NCBI GenBank assembly: GCA_025934835.1
Contig: JAICWL010000022.1
Location: 1 to 42,486 of the forward strand
Direction: 5' to 3'
Length of the DNA stretch: 42,486 bases
From: Fimbriimonadaceae bacterium
GTDB taxonomy: Bacteria > Armatimonadota > Fimbriimonadia > Fimbriimonadales > Fimbriimonadaceae
Position 1 is the stretch's first letter, and each line of letters starts with the position of its first letter. The notes beneath the pieces were generated by a model. That model was not told where the DNA came from and made no database searches. It saw only the letters and a list, made by a program, of their open reading frames with translations. Positions 1 to 7,424 of the stretch are shown here, in pieces. The position numbers and the translations under genes were made by a program.

Positions 1-752
1 ATTTTGTCGATCGGGCCGTGCCAGAACGGATAGTAGCTCTGACCGATGAGATCGAACGGCACGTGCTCGGCGTCGATGTGATCGAACCACCACACCGACC
101 GGGCGTTGTCCCCGCCCCTGTCGAGGTGGATCATGGTCTTGATGCGCACGTTGCCTTCGGCGTCGTGCACGGCGCGGATGCCCGCGTTCAGCAGGGCGGC
201 AAGATGCTTCCATTGGTCGGGGCTGTTCGAATCGACCCGGCCGTCTGGCCAAAGCAAGCCGTTCACAATCTCGTTGCCGATCTGCACCATGACGGGGCGC
301 GTGCCCTGGGCAACCATGGCGGACACCACGTCCCTGGTGTAGTCGTAAAGGGCTTTGGTTAGGTCATCGAAGCTCAGGTCTTTCCATGCGGCCGGCTTGT
401 ACTGCTTGCCAGGGTCGGCCCACCAGTCGGAGTAATGGAAATCGAGGCTGATCGCGAGTCCCTGGGCCTTCGCGCGGCGAGCGAGGGCGAGAGTGCGGGC
501 CTTGTCGCAGTAGCCGTCCTTTGGTGCGTTCCAGACTCGAAACCGCACGAAATTCCAGCCCGCCTTTTTCATGATGAGGAACGGGTCTTCTTGCCTTCCT
601 TTGTAGAAGTAGTGGCCGCCGCCGTCTTCGACCTGCGGTATCTCCGAGACGTCGCCACCCATGAGGAAGCCGGACCGCGGCGATGGGCCGGCGAGTGACA
701 TGGCTGCAAGGGACATGCCGGCGAGCGCGCAGCCAATGTTTATTGCCCACAT
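1..752 (-). CDS. GH53 arabinogalactan endo-beta-1,4-galactanase, 5' part (cut by window edge)
   Basis: The N-terminal 250 codons of a glycoside hydrolase family 53 enzyme, read on the minus strand; the 3' end lies beyond position 1. The family cleaves beta-1,4-galactan backbones of type I arabinogalactan outside the cytoplasm. Visible: a hydrophobic N-terminus (about residues 1-22) that fits a signal peptide; the family-typical FHYSDWWADPGKQ segment at about 105-117; and VQIGNE at 156-161, where E161 is the expected acid/base. The nucleophile Glu would lie past the edge. The start ATG at 750-752 was chosen because it gives the signal peptide; the ATG at 757-759 is in another frame. A TAAAGT hexamer (762-767) sits 9 bases upstream, so the leader may be very short. 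It is separated from the arabinose block by about 19 kb. Confidence 0.93.
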   Translation of the reverse strand, partial: MWAINIGCALAGMSLAAMSLAGPSPRSGFLMGGDVSEIPQVEDGGGHYFYKGRQEDPFLIMKKAGWNFVRFRVWNAPKDGYCDKARTLALARRAKAQGLAISLDFHYSDWWADPGKQYKPAAWKDLSFDDLTKALYDYTRDVVSAMVAQGTRPVMVQIGNEIVNGLLWPDGRVDSNSPDQWKHLAALLNAGIRAVHDAEGNVRIKTMIHLDRGGDNARSVWWFDHIDAEHVPFDLIGQSYYPFWHGPIDK

Positions 753-1161
753 GATGCATTCACTTTACGGTCTTGGTGCTGGGACGCGCTCGTTCGGGGC
801 TGAAAAGGGGTGTTTCGTGGCGTCATCGGGGTGCTTTCCGGAGTTCGTTTTGGTGCTTTTTGGTCACTTTTTGGTCCATGCTCTCAGGTTCATGGCGAAC
901 CTAGCGAGGGAGTTCGTTTCGCAATTTTTACTTTTCGTTTTTTGGTGGTCGATGTTCTCGCCGTGGAGGAGGGATTCGGCCGCTTGCGGGCGTGGGCACA
1001 GGTAGTTAGTACAAGCGAAGGTCCGCAGTTGTAACAGGCATTTTTCAGAACCTGGCAAGAATTGCGGGGCATTCAGCTTGGGGGGCTTCGTGAGGGCTTT
1101 GCCCGAGCCCGACTTCCAGAGTGGGGAGGGCCCAGCCAGAACTCCGGTAGGCTAGCGGGAC
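753..1161. other. 409-bp intergenic region, no gene seen
   Basis: This stretch lies between the divergent GH53 and VOC genes. I see no credible coding frame and no RNA gene. It is locally T-rich, with a 10-base direct repeat CTTTTTGGTC at 856-865 and 867-876. It presumably carries both promoters; a TAAAGT (762-767, minus strand) and a TAGGCT (1148-1153, plus strand) sit just ahead of the two starts. Confidence 0.6.
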
Positions 1162-1632
1162 ATGGAAGCCTCGCCATCCATCGGTCACGTTCACCTGAAA
1201 GTTTCCGATCTGGACCGAGCGGTCAGGTTCTACCAGGATGCGCTCGGAATGGAACTGCAGCAGCGGTACGGGAACAGTGCGGCGTTCCTCTCGTACGGCG
1301 GATACCATCACCACATCGGGCTGAACGTATGGGAGAGTGCGGGCGGCAGCCCTCCACCCGAGGGCTCGACGGGGCTTTTCCACCTGGCAATTCTGTATCC
1401 CACCCGCAAGCAGCTTGCGGAGGCTTTGATGAGGCTGGCCGAGCATGGAATTCAGATCGACGGCGCCTCCGACCACGGCGTCAGCGAGGCGATTTATCTG
1501 CACGACCCGGACGACAACGGCATCGAGCTGTATTACGACCGTCCGGAGGCCGAGTGGCCGCGTCATGATGGCGAATTGGCGATGTACAGCAGACCGCTCG
1601 ACCTAGAAGACCTTTTAGAGCAAGCCAACTAA
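1162..1632 (+). CDS. VOC-family (glyoxalase/CatE-like) protein
   Basis: A 156-residue protein of the vicinal oxygen chelate fold, closest in pattern to CatE-type catechol-2,3-dioxygenases. Visible: the opening GHVHLKVSDLDRAVRFY with H9 as likely first metal ligand, H74 in GLFHLAILYP as second, and E122 in NGIELYYDRP as third. The segment GASDHGVSEAIYLHDP (101-116) is typical of CatE-like proteins. It is about half the length of two-module extradiol dioxygenases, so it should act as a dimer or be a different VOC enzyme. The cytoplasmic substrate cannot be told from sequence. A TAGGCT hexamer lies 8 bases before the ATG with no clear ribosome binding site. Confidence 0.85.
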   Translation: MEASPSIGHVHLKVSDLDRAVRFYQDALGMELQQRYGNSAAFLSYGGYHHHIGLNVWESAGGSPPPEGSTGLFHLAILYPTRKQLAEALMRLAEHGIQIDGASDHGVSEAIYLHDPDDNGIELYYDRPEAEWPRHDGELAMYSRPLDLEDLLEQAN

Positions 1633-1647
1633 GCGACCGAGTGCGAC

Positions 1648-1653
1648 TACAAT
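1648..1653 (+). promoter_or_regulatory. -10-like TACAAT abutting the pepC start
   Basis: TACAAT ends 6 bases before the ATG at 1660, which would put transcription start on or next to the A of the start codon (leaderless mRNA). The same ten bases TACAATAGCT occur ahead of the gene at 3104. No good -35 and no Shine-Dalgarno sequence are visible. Inference only. Confidence 0.4.
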
Positions 1654-1659
1654 AGCTGT

Positions 1660-3018
1660 ATGAGCGAAACAGTCGTGCGGGCGACGGGCGAGCTCGGGCC
1701 CGAGCAGATAGCAACGTTCCAATCCGCGTTCGAGCGAGATCCACGACATCGGCAGTCGATGAATGCAGTTTGCACCACGCCCGTGGGCAAGGTCGCTTTG
1801 AACCGTCGCAGAGCCGCCCTGGTCGACAACTCTTTCAGCCTCCACCTGCCGGAAAACCCGGCGACGGCCCAGAAGGGCAGCGGGCGGTGCTGGATGTTCG
1901 CCGCGCTGAATACCTTCCGTACGAAGGCGCAGCAGACGATGAACCTGGCCGAAGGATTCGAGCTGAGCCAGAACTTCACGATGTTCTACGACAAGCTCGA
2001 GAAGGCCAATCACTTCCTGGAGAACATCTTGAAGACGCTCGATGAGCCGATCGGAAGCCGGCTGCTCGCTTGGCTGCTCGCCAGTCCGATTGAAGACGGC
2101 GGCCAGTGGGATATGTTCGTGAGCCTGATCGAGAAGTACGGGGTCGTGCCCAAGTCGGTCATGCCCGAGACAGAAAGCAGCTCCAGCACGGGCCAGATGA
2201 ACGGCCGGATCACTGGCAAGCTGCGCGAGTACGCTTGCACGCTGCGGTCGGCGCACGAGGCCGGCAAGACGATCGAAGACCTCGAGAAAATGAAGTCCGA
2301 TCAGATGTCAGAGGTGTACCGAATGCTGTGCATCCACTTGGGAGAGCCGCCTAGCCGATTCGATTGGCAATGGCGCGACAAGGACAAGCTGTTCCATCGC
2401 GTAGGCTCGCTTACGCCGAAGGAGTTCTATTCGCGGTATGTGGGTTACGACCTGTCCGAGATGGTCTGCCTGATCCACGATCCTCGGCCGCAGCACGAGC
2501 TGAACAGGACGTACACCGTCAAGTTCCTGGGCAACGTGGTCGGCGGGCGGCAGATCGAATATCTGAACGTGGATTTGGAGACGATCAAGCAGTCGGCGAT
2601 CAAGCAAATCCAATCCGGCGAATCCGTGTGGTTCGGATGCGACGTGGGCCAGTACCTGGAGCGCGAGCTGGGCACGATGGACCTGGACATGTTCGACTAC
2701 AGGTTGGTGTACGGCACCGACGTGAGCATGAGCAAGGCGGCGCGGCTGCAGTATGGGCACTCGCAGATGACCCATGCCATGGTATTCACCGGCGTGGACA
2801 TCGACGAAGACGGCAAGCCGCGCAAGTGGCGAGTCGAGAACTCTTGGAGCGACGCCCACGGAGACAAAGGGTTCTTCCAGATGACCGACTCGTGGTTCGA
2901 CGAATTCACGTACGAGGTCGTGGTGCACAAGAACCACGTTCCGGGCGACGTTCTTCGCGCGCTGGATTTGGCGCCAATCGAATTGGAGCCTTGGGATCCG
3001 ATGGGCAGCTTGGCGTAG
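1660..3018 (+). CDS. pepC: Aminopeptidase C / bleomycin hydrolase (peptidase C1B)
   Basis: A 452-residue papain-fold aminopeptidase, the usual length for PepC/bleomycin hydrolase (EC 3.4.22.40). These cytoplasmic enzymes form hexameric barrels and trim peptides from the N-terminus. The active site is intact: Q71 and C77 in QKGSGRCWMF, H372 in THAMVFTGVD, and N394 in VENSWSDAHG. The protein ends in PWDPMGSLA, matching the conserved C-terminus that lies in the active-site cleft of this family. There is no signal peptide. It stands alone, followed by a perfect 10-bp hairpin at 3025-3050. The start is set by the first ATG of the frame, right after a TACAAT hexamer. Confidence 0.96.
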   Translation: MSETVVRATGELGPEQIATFQSAFERDPRHRQSMNAVCTTPVGKVALNRRRAALVDNSFSLHLPENPATAQKGSGRCWMFAALNTFRTKAQQTMNLAEGFELSQNFTMFYDKLEKANHFLENILKTLDEPIGSRLLAWLLASPIEDGGQWDMFVSLIEKYGVVPKSVMPETESSSSTGQMNGRITGKLREYACTLRSAHEAGKTIEDLEKMKSDQMSEVYRMLCIHLGEPPSRFDWQWRDKDKLFHRVGSLTPKEFYSRYVGYDLSEMVCLIHDPRPQHELNRTYTVKFLGNVVGGRQIEYLNVDLETIKQSAIKQIQSGESVWFGCDVGQYLERELGTMDLDMFDYRLVYGTDVSMSKAARLQYGHSQMTHAMVFTGVDIDEDGKPRKWRVENSWSDAHGDKGFFQMTDSWFDEFTYEVVVHKNHVPGDVLRALDLAPIELEPWDPMGSLA

Positions 3019-3024
3019 GGCCGA

Positions 3025-3050
3025 TTGCCGGCGGGTGAATCCGCCGGCAA
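3025..3050 (+). terminator. Strong hairpin after pepC
   Basis: Perfect inverted repeat TTGCCGGCGG (3025-3034) and CCGCCGGCAA (3041-3050) around a 6-base loop, seven bases after the pepC stop. There is no T-run, so it is either a terminator that does not need one or a 3'-end stabilising hairpin. Confidence 0.5.
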
Positions 3051-3086
3051 ACCGGAGTATTGTGCCTTGAGCCGCACCGAACCTAG

Positions 3087-3092
3087 TACAAT
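3087..3092 (+). promoter_or_regulatory. -10-like TACAAT upstream of CNB gene
   Basis: TACAAT in the string TACAATAGCT, identical to that before pepC, ends 11 bases before the ATG. It predicts a 5' leader of only about five bases or none. No clear -35 is visible. Confidence 0.35.
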
Positions 3093-3103
3093 AGCTTAGC
3101 CCT

Positions 3104-3541
3104 ATGGTCTCTCCCGAATTGCTCGCCGGCACGGTGCTGGCGCGGAACATGACGCCCGAACAGGTTGCGGTGCTATCGGAGCATGGCGTCGTGCGCATGT
3201 TCGAGGATGGGGAGCAGCTTTTGTCGGCTGACGAACCCGGCCACGATCTTGTGCTCGTGCTGAACGGCTCCTGCGTGGTGCGAGGCGTGCTCGGCGACGT
3301 GGTGGGCAGTATTCCCGCGGGTTCCCTGGTCGGTGAGATGTCTTTCATCGACAAGCGGCCACGCTCGGCGAGCGTTTACGCCAAGGGCACGACGACCGTG
3401 GCGATCTTCCCCGAGAACCTCGTCGATCAGCTCCGAGGCAAGTACCCGGACGTCGTCTCGGGGGTGGCTCTGAACATCGCCGAGGTGCTTTGCATCAAGC
3501 TGCGCCAAGCCACCCGGCTGATCGACGCGGCAAACGTTTAG
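3104..3541 (+). CDS. Stand-alone cyclic nucleotide-binding (CNB) domain protein
   Basis: A 145-residue protein made of one CNB/cupin-like domain of the Crp family. Visible: the beta-roll signature with GEQLLSADEPGHDLVLVLNG (about 37-56) and the phosphate-binding-cassette-like GSLVGEMSFIDKRPRSASVYA (about 73-93). The last 35 residues are a helix, and no helix-turn-helix follows, so it is unlikely to bind DNA by itself. In this family such proteins act as nucleotide-responsive partners or membrane-complex regulators; the ligand is unknown. The start ATG is preceded by TACAAT (3087-3092). Its stop overlaps the stop of the convergent esterase gene by 4 bases. Confidence 0.8.
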   Translation: MVSPELLAGTVLARNMTPEQVAVLSEHGVVRMFEDGEQLLSADEPGHDLVLVLNGSCVVRGVLGDVVGSIPAGSLVGEMSFIDKRPRSASVYAKGTTTVAIFPENLVDQLRGKYPDVVSGVALNIAEVLCIKLRQATRLIDAANV

Positions 3542-4395
3542 CGCCGGGGGAACAGGAACATGAGCATCATGCCCATGCGCTTGGCCCAAGCGTCCTCGTT
3601 GTGGATTGCGCCCTTATCGACGTAGACGAGCAGGTTTTTGCCCGGCGTCCACCCTTTGCTTTGAAGTGCCCGGCCCACCCGCAGCGTGTTCGCAACCGCG
3701 TCGTCCCCTTCGGCAGTGCCGATATCCATCCAGATCTTCAGGTTGGGCCTGCGACCGAGCGCTTGAACTTGCTTTAGCATGAGCTGGTCGTCCCACCAGA
3801 GTGAAGGGGACACCACGCCGAGCTTGCCGAATACTTCCGGGCGCGTGAGGCCTAGGTAGAGCGCCATGATGCCGCCGAGGGATGAACCGGCGAGACCGGT
3901 ATTCTGCGGTCCGCGCTTGGTGCGGAAATGGCCGTCGATATATGGCATCAACTCGTCTGTGAGGAACTTCCCGTACTGGTCGAGCTTGCCGCCGAATTCG
4001 ACTTCCTTGCCTCCGAACGTCATCTTGCCGCGCGTGGGCAGGTATTCGTCTCCGCGCGCCGCGCCGGCGTTATAGGCTGCCACGACGATGATCGGTTCGA
4101 TCGCCTGGGCATCGATGAGCGCCTGAGCGGTTTCATCGACGCGCCACTCCTTGTTCGGCAGGAACGAGGTCATGCCGTCGAAAACGTTTTGGCCGTCTCC
4201 CATGTAGAGCACCGCATAGTGCCGGTCGGGACGGGTTTTGTAGTCGGGCGGCAAATAGATGGCTACGTCCCGGTCGTTGCCCAGGATGTTCGAGTGGAAC
4301 GCGGCGATTATGCGCACGTCCCCGGTGAGCGAGCTGACGCGCTGCTGCGGGGAGTGCACGAGCGCGTACGCCGCCAAGGCAATGAAAGGAAGCAT
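3538..4395 (-). CDS. Secreted esterase of the Fes/esterase D-like alpha/beta-hydrolase family
   Basis: A 285-residue alpha/beta hydrolase of the putative-esterase family (the enterochelin-esterase/feruloyl-esterase fold group). Visible: an N-terminal hydrophobic stretch (1-14) that may be a signal peptide; the strand-and-oxyanion segment YAVLYMGDGQNVFDG (60-74); the nucleophile elbow GSSLGG with S172 in the GxSxG position; and a likely catalytic His in GAIHNEDAW near the C-terminus. The family includes carbohydrate esterases that remove acyl or feruloyl groups from plant polysaccharides, but nothing in the sequence fixes the substrate. The next gene to the right (AI-2E family) runs divergently. 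Convergent with the CNB gene, stops overlapping. Confidence 0.85.
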   Translation of the reverse strand: MLPFIALAAYALVHSPQQRVSSLTGDVRIIAAFHSNILGNDRDVAIYLPPDYKTRPDRHYAVLYMGDGQNVFDGMTSFLPNKEWRVDETAQALIDAQAIEPIIVVAAYNAGAARGDEYLPTRGKMTFGGKEVEFGGKLDQYGKFLTDELMPYIDGHFRTKRGPQNTGLAGSSLGGIMALYLGLTRPEVFGKLGVVSPSLWWDDQLMLKQVQALGRRPNLKIWMDIGTAEGDDAVANTLRVGRALQSKGWTPGKNLLVYVDKGAIHNEDAWAKRMGMMLMFLFPRR

Positions 4396-4461
4396 TCTGT
4401 CTAGTCTTCATACCATTCAGCGCGCCACTACGTCTAATGTTGTTGCGGCGAGCCGCTATCC

Positions 4462-5679
4462 ATGAGCACGATCAGCATCCCTTGGCCCAGTGAGTCGGAG
4501 TGGCGGCGTCTCGCATGGCGGGCAGCTCTCGTCGTCCTTACGATTTACGTTCTGTACGTGGTGCGGGAAATCTGGCTGCCGCTTGCGCTCGCTTTCCTGA
4601 TCGCCATGGTTTTGGACCCGGTGGTCGATAGGATGGAGCAGCGGGGCTGGTCGCGCGGGGCGGCGACGGTCTTCATCTTTCTCTCCTTCATCCTTATCGT
4701 CGGTGGGCTAATCGTGTTGAGCGCTCCGGTAGTCATCCATCAGGTCGAGGCGATGCGCAGCCAGTTCGGCCGTTACTTCCCCGATTCCTCGCATCAAGGC
4801 TTGGAGCAGGCGTTCACCCGGCTGAACGTGCCATCGGGGTTGGTTTCGGTGGCCGTGCAGGCGTACGAGGGTTTGCGGTCGGGGCTCGATCGGAGCAGCC
4901 AATGGCTGGTCAACAATGGCATGAGCTTCCTGAGCAACCTCATCTGGGTCGTTATCGTGCCGATCGTGGCGTTTTACGCCTTGCGGGACTTCCACCTTAT
5001 CTTGGGCAAGGCGCTGCTGTTGGTGCCGAAGCGACGGCGCGACCTGGTGGAAACGTACGTCGCTGAGGTTACGGCCGTTTTCGCCCGTTACCTTCGCGGG
5101 CTCGCGATCGTTTCGGCGATGAACGGCGCGGCGACCTGGATCCTTCTTTGGCTGCTGGGGGTGCCGAGCGCTTTGATCCTCGGGATCATGGCCGGCGTGT
5201 TGTACACGGTTCCTTACATCGGCGCGCTGATGACGATCGTGTTGACGGCGGCGGTGGCGTTCGTGGGGGTTGGGCTAAAGACGATGATGATCGCCGTTGC
5301 GCTCAGCGTGCTGCTACATCAAATCGTGTTCGACCAAATCATCTCGCCGCGAATCCTCGGGGGCCAGGTAGGGCTGCATCCGATTCTCGCCATCGTGGCC
5401 CTGCTCGCGGGCAACTTGCTGCTGGGAATCGCTGGGATGGTTCTGGCCGTTCCGGTTGCGGCCTGCATCCAGATCGGGGTGCTGGCGCTCGTGCCGAAGC
5501 TCGCGGTCGAGATCGACTTTCCGAAGCCGGAGGCGGGGGCGGAGAAAAGCGCTGCCGTGCTGGGCGAGGAGACCAAGCAGAAACAGCTCGCTTCGGACGA
5601 AAACGCGGAGTTGCACCAATCGGTCGCCGAGGCGGTTTCGGAAGTCGAGCGTCAGGCCCAAGCGCCAGGAAACGCCTAG
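4462..5679 (+). CDS. AI-2E family transporter / permease
   Basis: A 405-residue inner-membrane protein with about eight hydrophobic segments, matching the AI-2E transporter (PerM-type) family. Visible: paired N-terminal helices with the basic loop between them, a soluble region at about 85-150 before the next helix, and the conserved C-terminal half with GVLYTVPYIGALMT and the FDQIISPRILGGQVGLHP segment. Members export or exchange small solutes such as autoinducer-2 or Na+/Li+ with H+; the substrate cannot be assigned. The last 50 residues form a hydrophilic Glu/Gln-rich tail. Its stop overlaps the stop of the convergent metalloprotease gene by 4 bases. Confidence 0.9.
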   Translation: MSTISIPWPSESEWRRLAWRAALVVLTIYVLYVVREIWLPLALAFLIAMVLDPVVDRMEQRGWSRGAATVFIFLSFILIVGGLIVLSAPVVIHQVEAMRSQFGRYFPDSSHQGLEQAFTRLNVPSGLVSVAVQAYEGLRSGLDRSSQWLVNNGMSFLSNLIWVVIVPIVAFYALRDFHLILGKALLLVPKRRRDLVETYVAEVTAVFARYLRGLAIVSAMNGAATWILLWLLGVPSALILGIMAGVLYTVPYIGALMTIVLTAAVAFVGVGLKTMMIAVALSVLLHQIVFDQIISPRILGGQVGLHPILAIVALLAGNLLLGIAGMVLAVPVAACIQIGVLALVPKLAVEIDFPKPEAGAEKSAAVLGEETKQKQLASDENAELHQSVAEAVSEVERQAQAPGNA

Positions 5680-6347
5680 CCCGTCAGAGCGGATTCCACT
5701 CGCTGAATGGCGTCGCGGAGATCGGCCCGGTAGTTCAGGACCGTATTGATCTCATCGTCGCTGGCGGTGGTTCTGGGCTCGCCTGGAACGAACGGACCCA
5801 TGAGCCCTTGAGTTTGGGGATTGTCGTCTAGCCCGAGAACGTGGCCGAGTTCGTGGGCTACAACTTCGCGGACCTCCGCTTCGGAGAGCGGTCTTCCGCC
5901 TTCGGTCGTGTCGCAGACGTAAACGGTGCTGACGACATGGTATCCGTGGGCGTGACCGCCCCAGAAGAACTGACGATCGATGTCGACCTTGCCCTGGATG
6001 TCGCCCTCCGATTGGAGGGTGGTTACGAACTTGACCAAAATGTCCGGGCGCTTTGCGGAGGTGCTGAACTTAAAGGGATTCTCGGAGCCGAGCGCATCGG
6101 ACCAAATCCGGATGCCCTGGCGAACTGCGTCGGAGTGATCCCAATCCTGCGTCTCGAGACCGACCGTGGCTCCCGAATCCATCAGTTGGCTTTCAAGCAT
6201 GGAAAGCGCCTTGAGCTTTTGGCCCTTGGACGACTCCACTTGAGCCTCCCGAAGACCTCCGGCAGCGTCGGTATTGAGGTTTACCGAGGCGCAGACCGAT
6301 GCCGCGAGCGCGACAAAGACGGATACGAGAAGAGCTTTCGATGTCAT
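5676..6347 (-). CDS. Secreted matrixin-like zinc metalloprotease
   Basis: A 223-residue protein from the ATG at 6345-6347. The frame is open further upstream, but this ATG starts a good signal peptide (MTSKALLVSVFVALAASVCAS). The zinc site HELGHVLGLDD begins at residue 165: H165, E166, H169 and D175 fit the HExxHxxGxxD form used by matrixins and relatives. A methionine (QGLMGPF) a few residues later serves as the Met-turn. The domain resembles the M10A catalytic fold without a hemopexin part. It should be exported to the periplasm or outside; the substrate is unknown. Upstream a TATGAT hexamer (6375-6380 on the minus strand) is a possible -10 box. Confidence 0.88.
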   Translation of the reverse strand: MTSKALLVSVFVALAASVCASVNLNTDAAGGLREAQVESSKGQKLKALSMLESQLMDSGATVGLETQDWDHSDAVRQGIRIWSDALGSENPFKFSTSAKRPDILVKFVTTLQSEGDIQGKVDIDRQFFWGGHAHGYHVVSTVYVCDTTEGGRPLSEAEVREVVAHELGHVLGLDDNPQTQGLMGPFVPGEPRTTASDDEINTVLNYRADLRDAIQRVESALTG

Positions 6348-6447
6348 CAGCCTGGGCCCATTTGGGTTATACGAATCATACACGCCTGTGCGCTTCCGCA
6401 ATCACAAAGGCCGCAATATCCACCATGCTGCCTTGCCTGGAGGCATA

Positions 6448-6485
6448 GGACCCGGTCGGTGGCTTGATCGGCTCGGGCCGGGTCC
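6448..6485 (-). terminator. Hairpin downstream of the methyltransferase gene
   Basis: Inverted repeat GGACCCGG (6448-6455) and CCGGGTCC (6478-6485) with a 22-base loop, 14 bases beyond the methyltransferase stop in its direction of transcription. There is no T-run. It could separate this gene from the metalloprotease gene that follows on the same strand. Confidence 0.35.
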
Positions 6486-6499
6486 GAGATCTGCGAGCG

Positions 6500-7327
6500 C
6501 TAGGCGCGGACGCCCTGCACGACTAGATATTCGGCGGCGACACTCGTCGTGCCGTCCGAGGCCTGGTTGTGTTTGGACCAGAGCTCGATGAACTCGTCCC
6601 TCAGCGCGGATTGGGCTTCGCCTTGCAGCGAGGCTCGCGCCTTGACCGTCGGGCCGTAGTGCGTGTCGAAGAAGTCGACGACATCGGCCGGCGGAAACGG
6701 GAAGGCGAGCGGGTACATGTGGCGCTTCATGTCGAGCGCCGACAATCCGCTGCCGAACCGCGCCCGAACGGTTTCCTCGTCTCCCCAGAGCACCGGCGGC
6801 GGGATGCCTGGCGGCGAGACGTGCTTGCCGACGACCTTGAACATCTGGCCGACAAAGCCTTCGGGCGTCCAGTTGCCCATTACGATTTTGCCACCGGGCT
6901 TGCACACGCGCAGCATCTCGGCGGCGACGAGCTCAGGGCGCGGGGCGAACATCGCTCCGATCAGGCTCATCACGACATCGAAAGAGCCATCCTGATATGG
7001 CAAAGCCTCTGCGTCGCCCTGGCGAATGTCGATGTCGAGTCCTTCTTGTTTCGCCCGCTCTTTCGCCCGGTCCACGAGATTCTGGGCAAGGTCGACGGCA
7101 GACACGCGAATGCCGCGCCTGGCGGCGGGAATCGTGAGCTGGCCTGCGCCGCACGCGATGTCGAGCAGTGAGACGCCGGACGCTACGCCGAGGCGGTCGA
7201 AGAATTCGAGAGCTCCGGGCTCGAGGTGCTTCGCGAAATCGGCATAGTTGCCTGACTCCCAAGTTGCCCTCATCCGAGCCTTTAACGCCTGCATTTCCGC
7301 AGGCATAGCCATGGTGAGCTCGCCCAT
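6500..7327 (-). CDS. Class I SAM-dependent methyltransferase
   Basis: A 275-residue Rossmann-fold methyltransferase of the Methyltransf_11/UbiE-like type. Motif I is LLDIACGAGQ (about 54-63), followed by an acidic end of strand 2 (VSAVDLAQN) and the post-motif QGDAEALPYQDGSFDVVMSLI, as in UbiE and COQ5 relatives. The substrate cannot be told from sequence. The start is supported by GGGAGGAAATCA immediately before the ATG, with the GGAGG core 7 bases away. It is divergent from lipA across a 97-bp gap. Confidence 0.88.
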   Translation of the reverse strand: MGELTMAMPAEMQALKARMRATWESGNYADFAKHLEPGALEFFDRLGVASGVSLLDIACGAGQLTIPAARRGIRVSAVDLAQNLVDRAKERAKQEGLDIDIRQGDAEALPYQDGSFDVVMSLIGAMFAPRPELVAAEMLRVCKPGGKIVMGNWTPEGFVGQMFKVVGKHVSPPGIPPPVLWGDEETVRARFGSGLSALDMKRHMYPLAFPFPPADVVDFFDTHYGPTVKARASLQGEAQSALRDEFIELWSKHNQASDGTTSVAAEYLVVQGVRA

Positions 7328-7412
7328 TGATTTCCTCCCTTGCGCAACTTAATTACCGCGCTGTTCAGTTTCAGTATACTTTCGACCCCGGTGCGGGGGA
7401 GGCGGCGGATGC

Positions 7413-7418
7413 CATAAT
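7413..7418 (+). promoter_or_regulatory. -10-like CATAAT abutting lipA
   Basis: CATAAT ends 6 bases before the lipA ATG, placing the predicted transcription start at the A of the start codon. This is a third case of the leaderless-type arrangement in this block. Confidence 0.35.
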
Positions 7419-7424
7419 CGGGGA

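Noticed and set aside
364-759. 131-codon minus-strand open frame
   Set aside because: Arg- and Pro-rich shadow of the GH53 gene, which is in another frame and has catalytic motifs.
856-876. T-rich direct repeat as a CRISPR or regulatory array
   Set aside because: Only two 10-base copies without spacers; no array structure anywhere in the window.
6348-6401. Longer N-terminus for the metalloprotease
   Set aside because: The 18 extra residues are polar and would displace a clear signal peptide.
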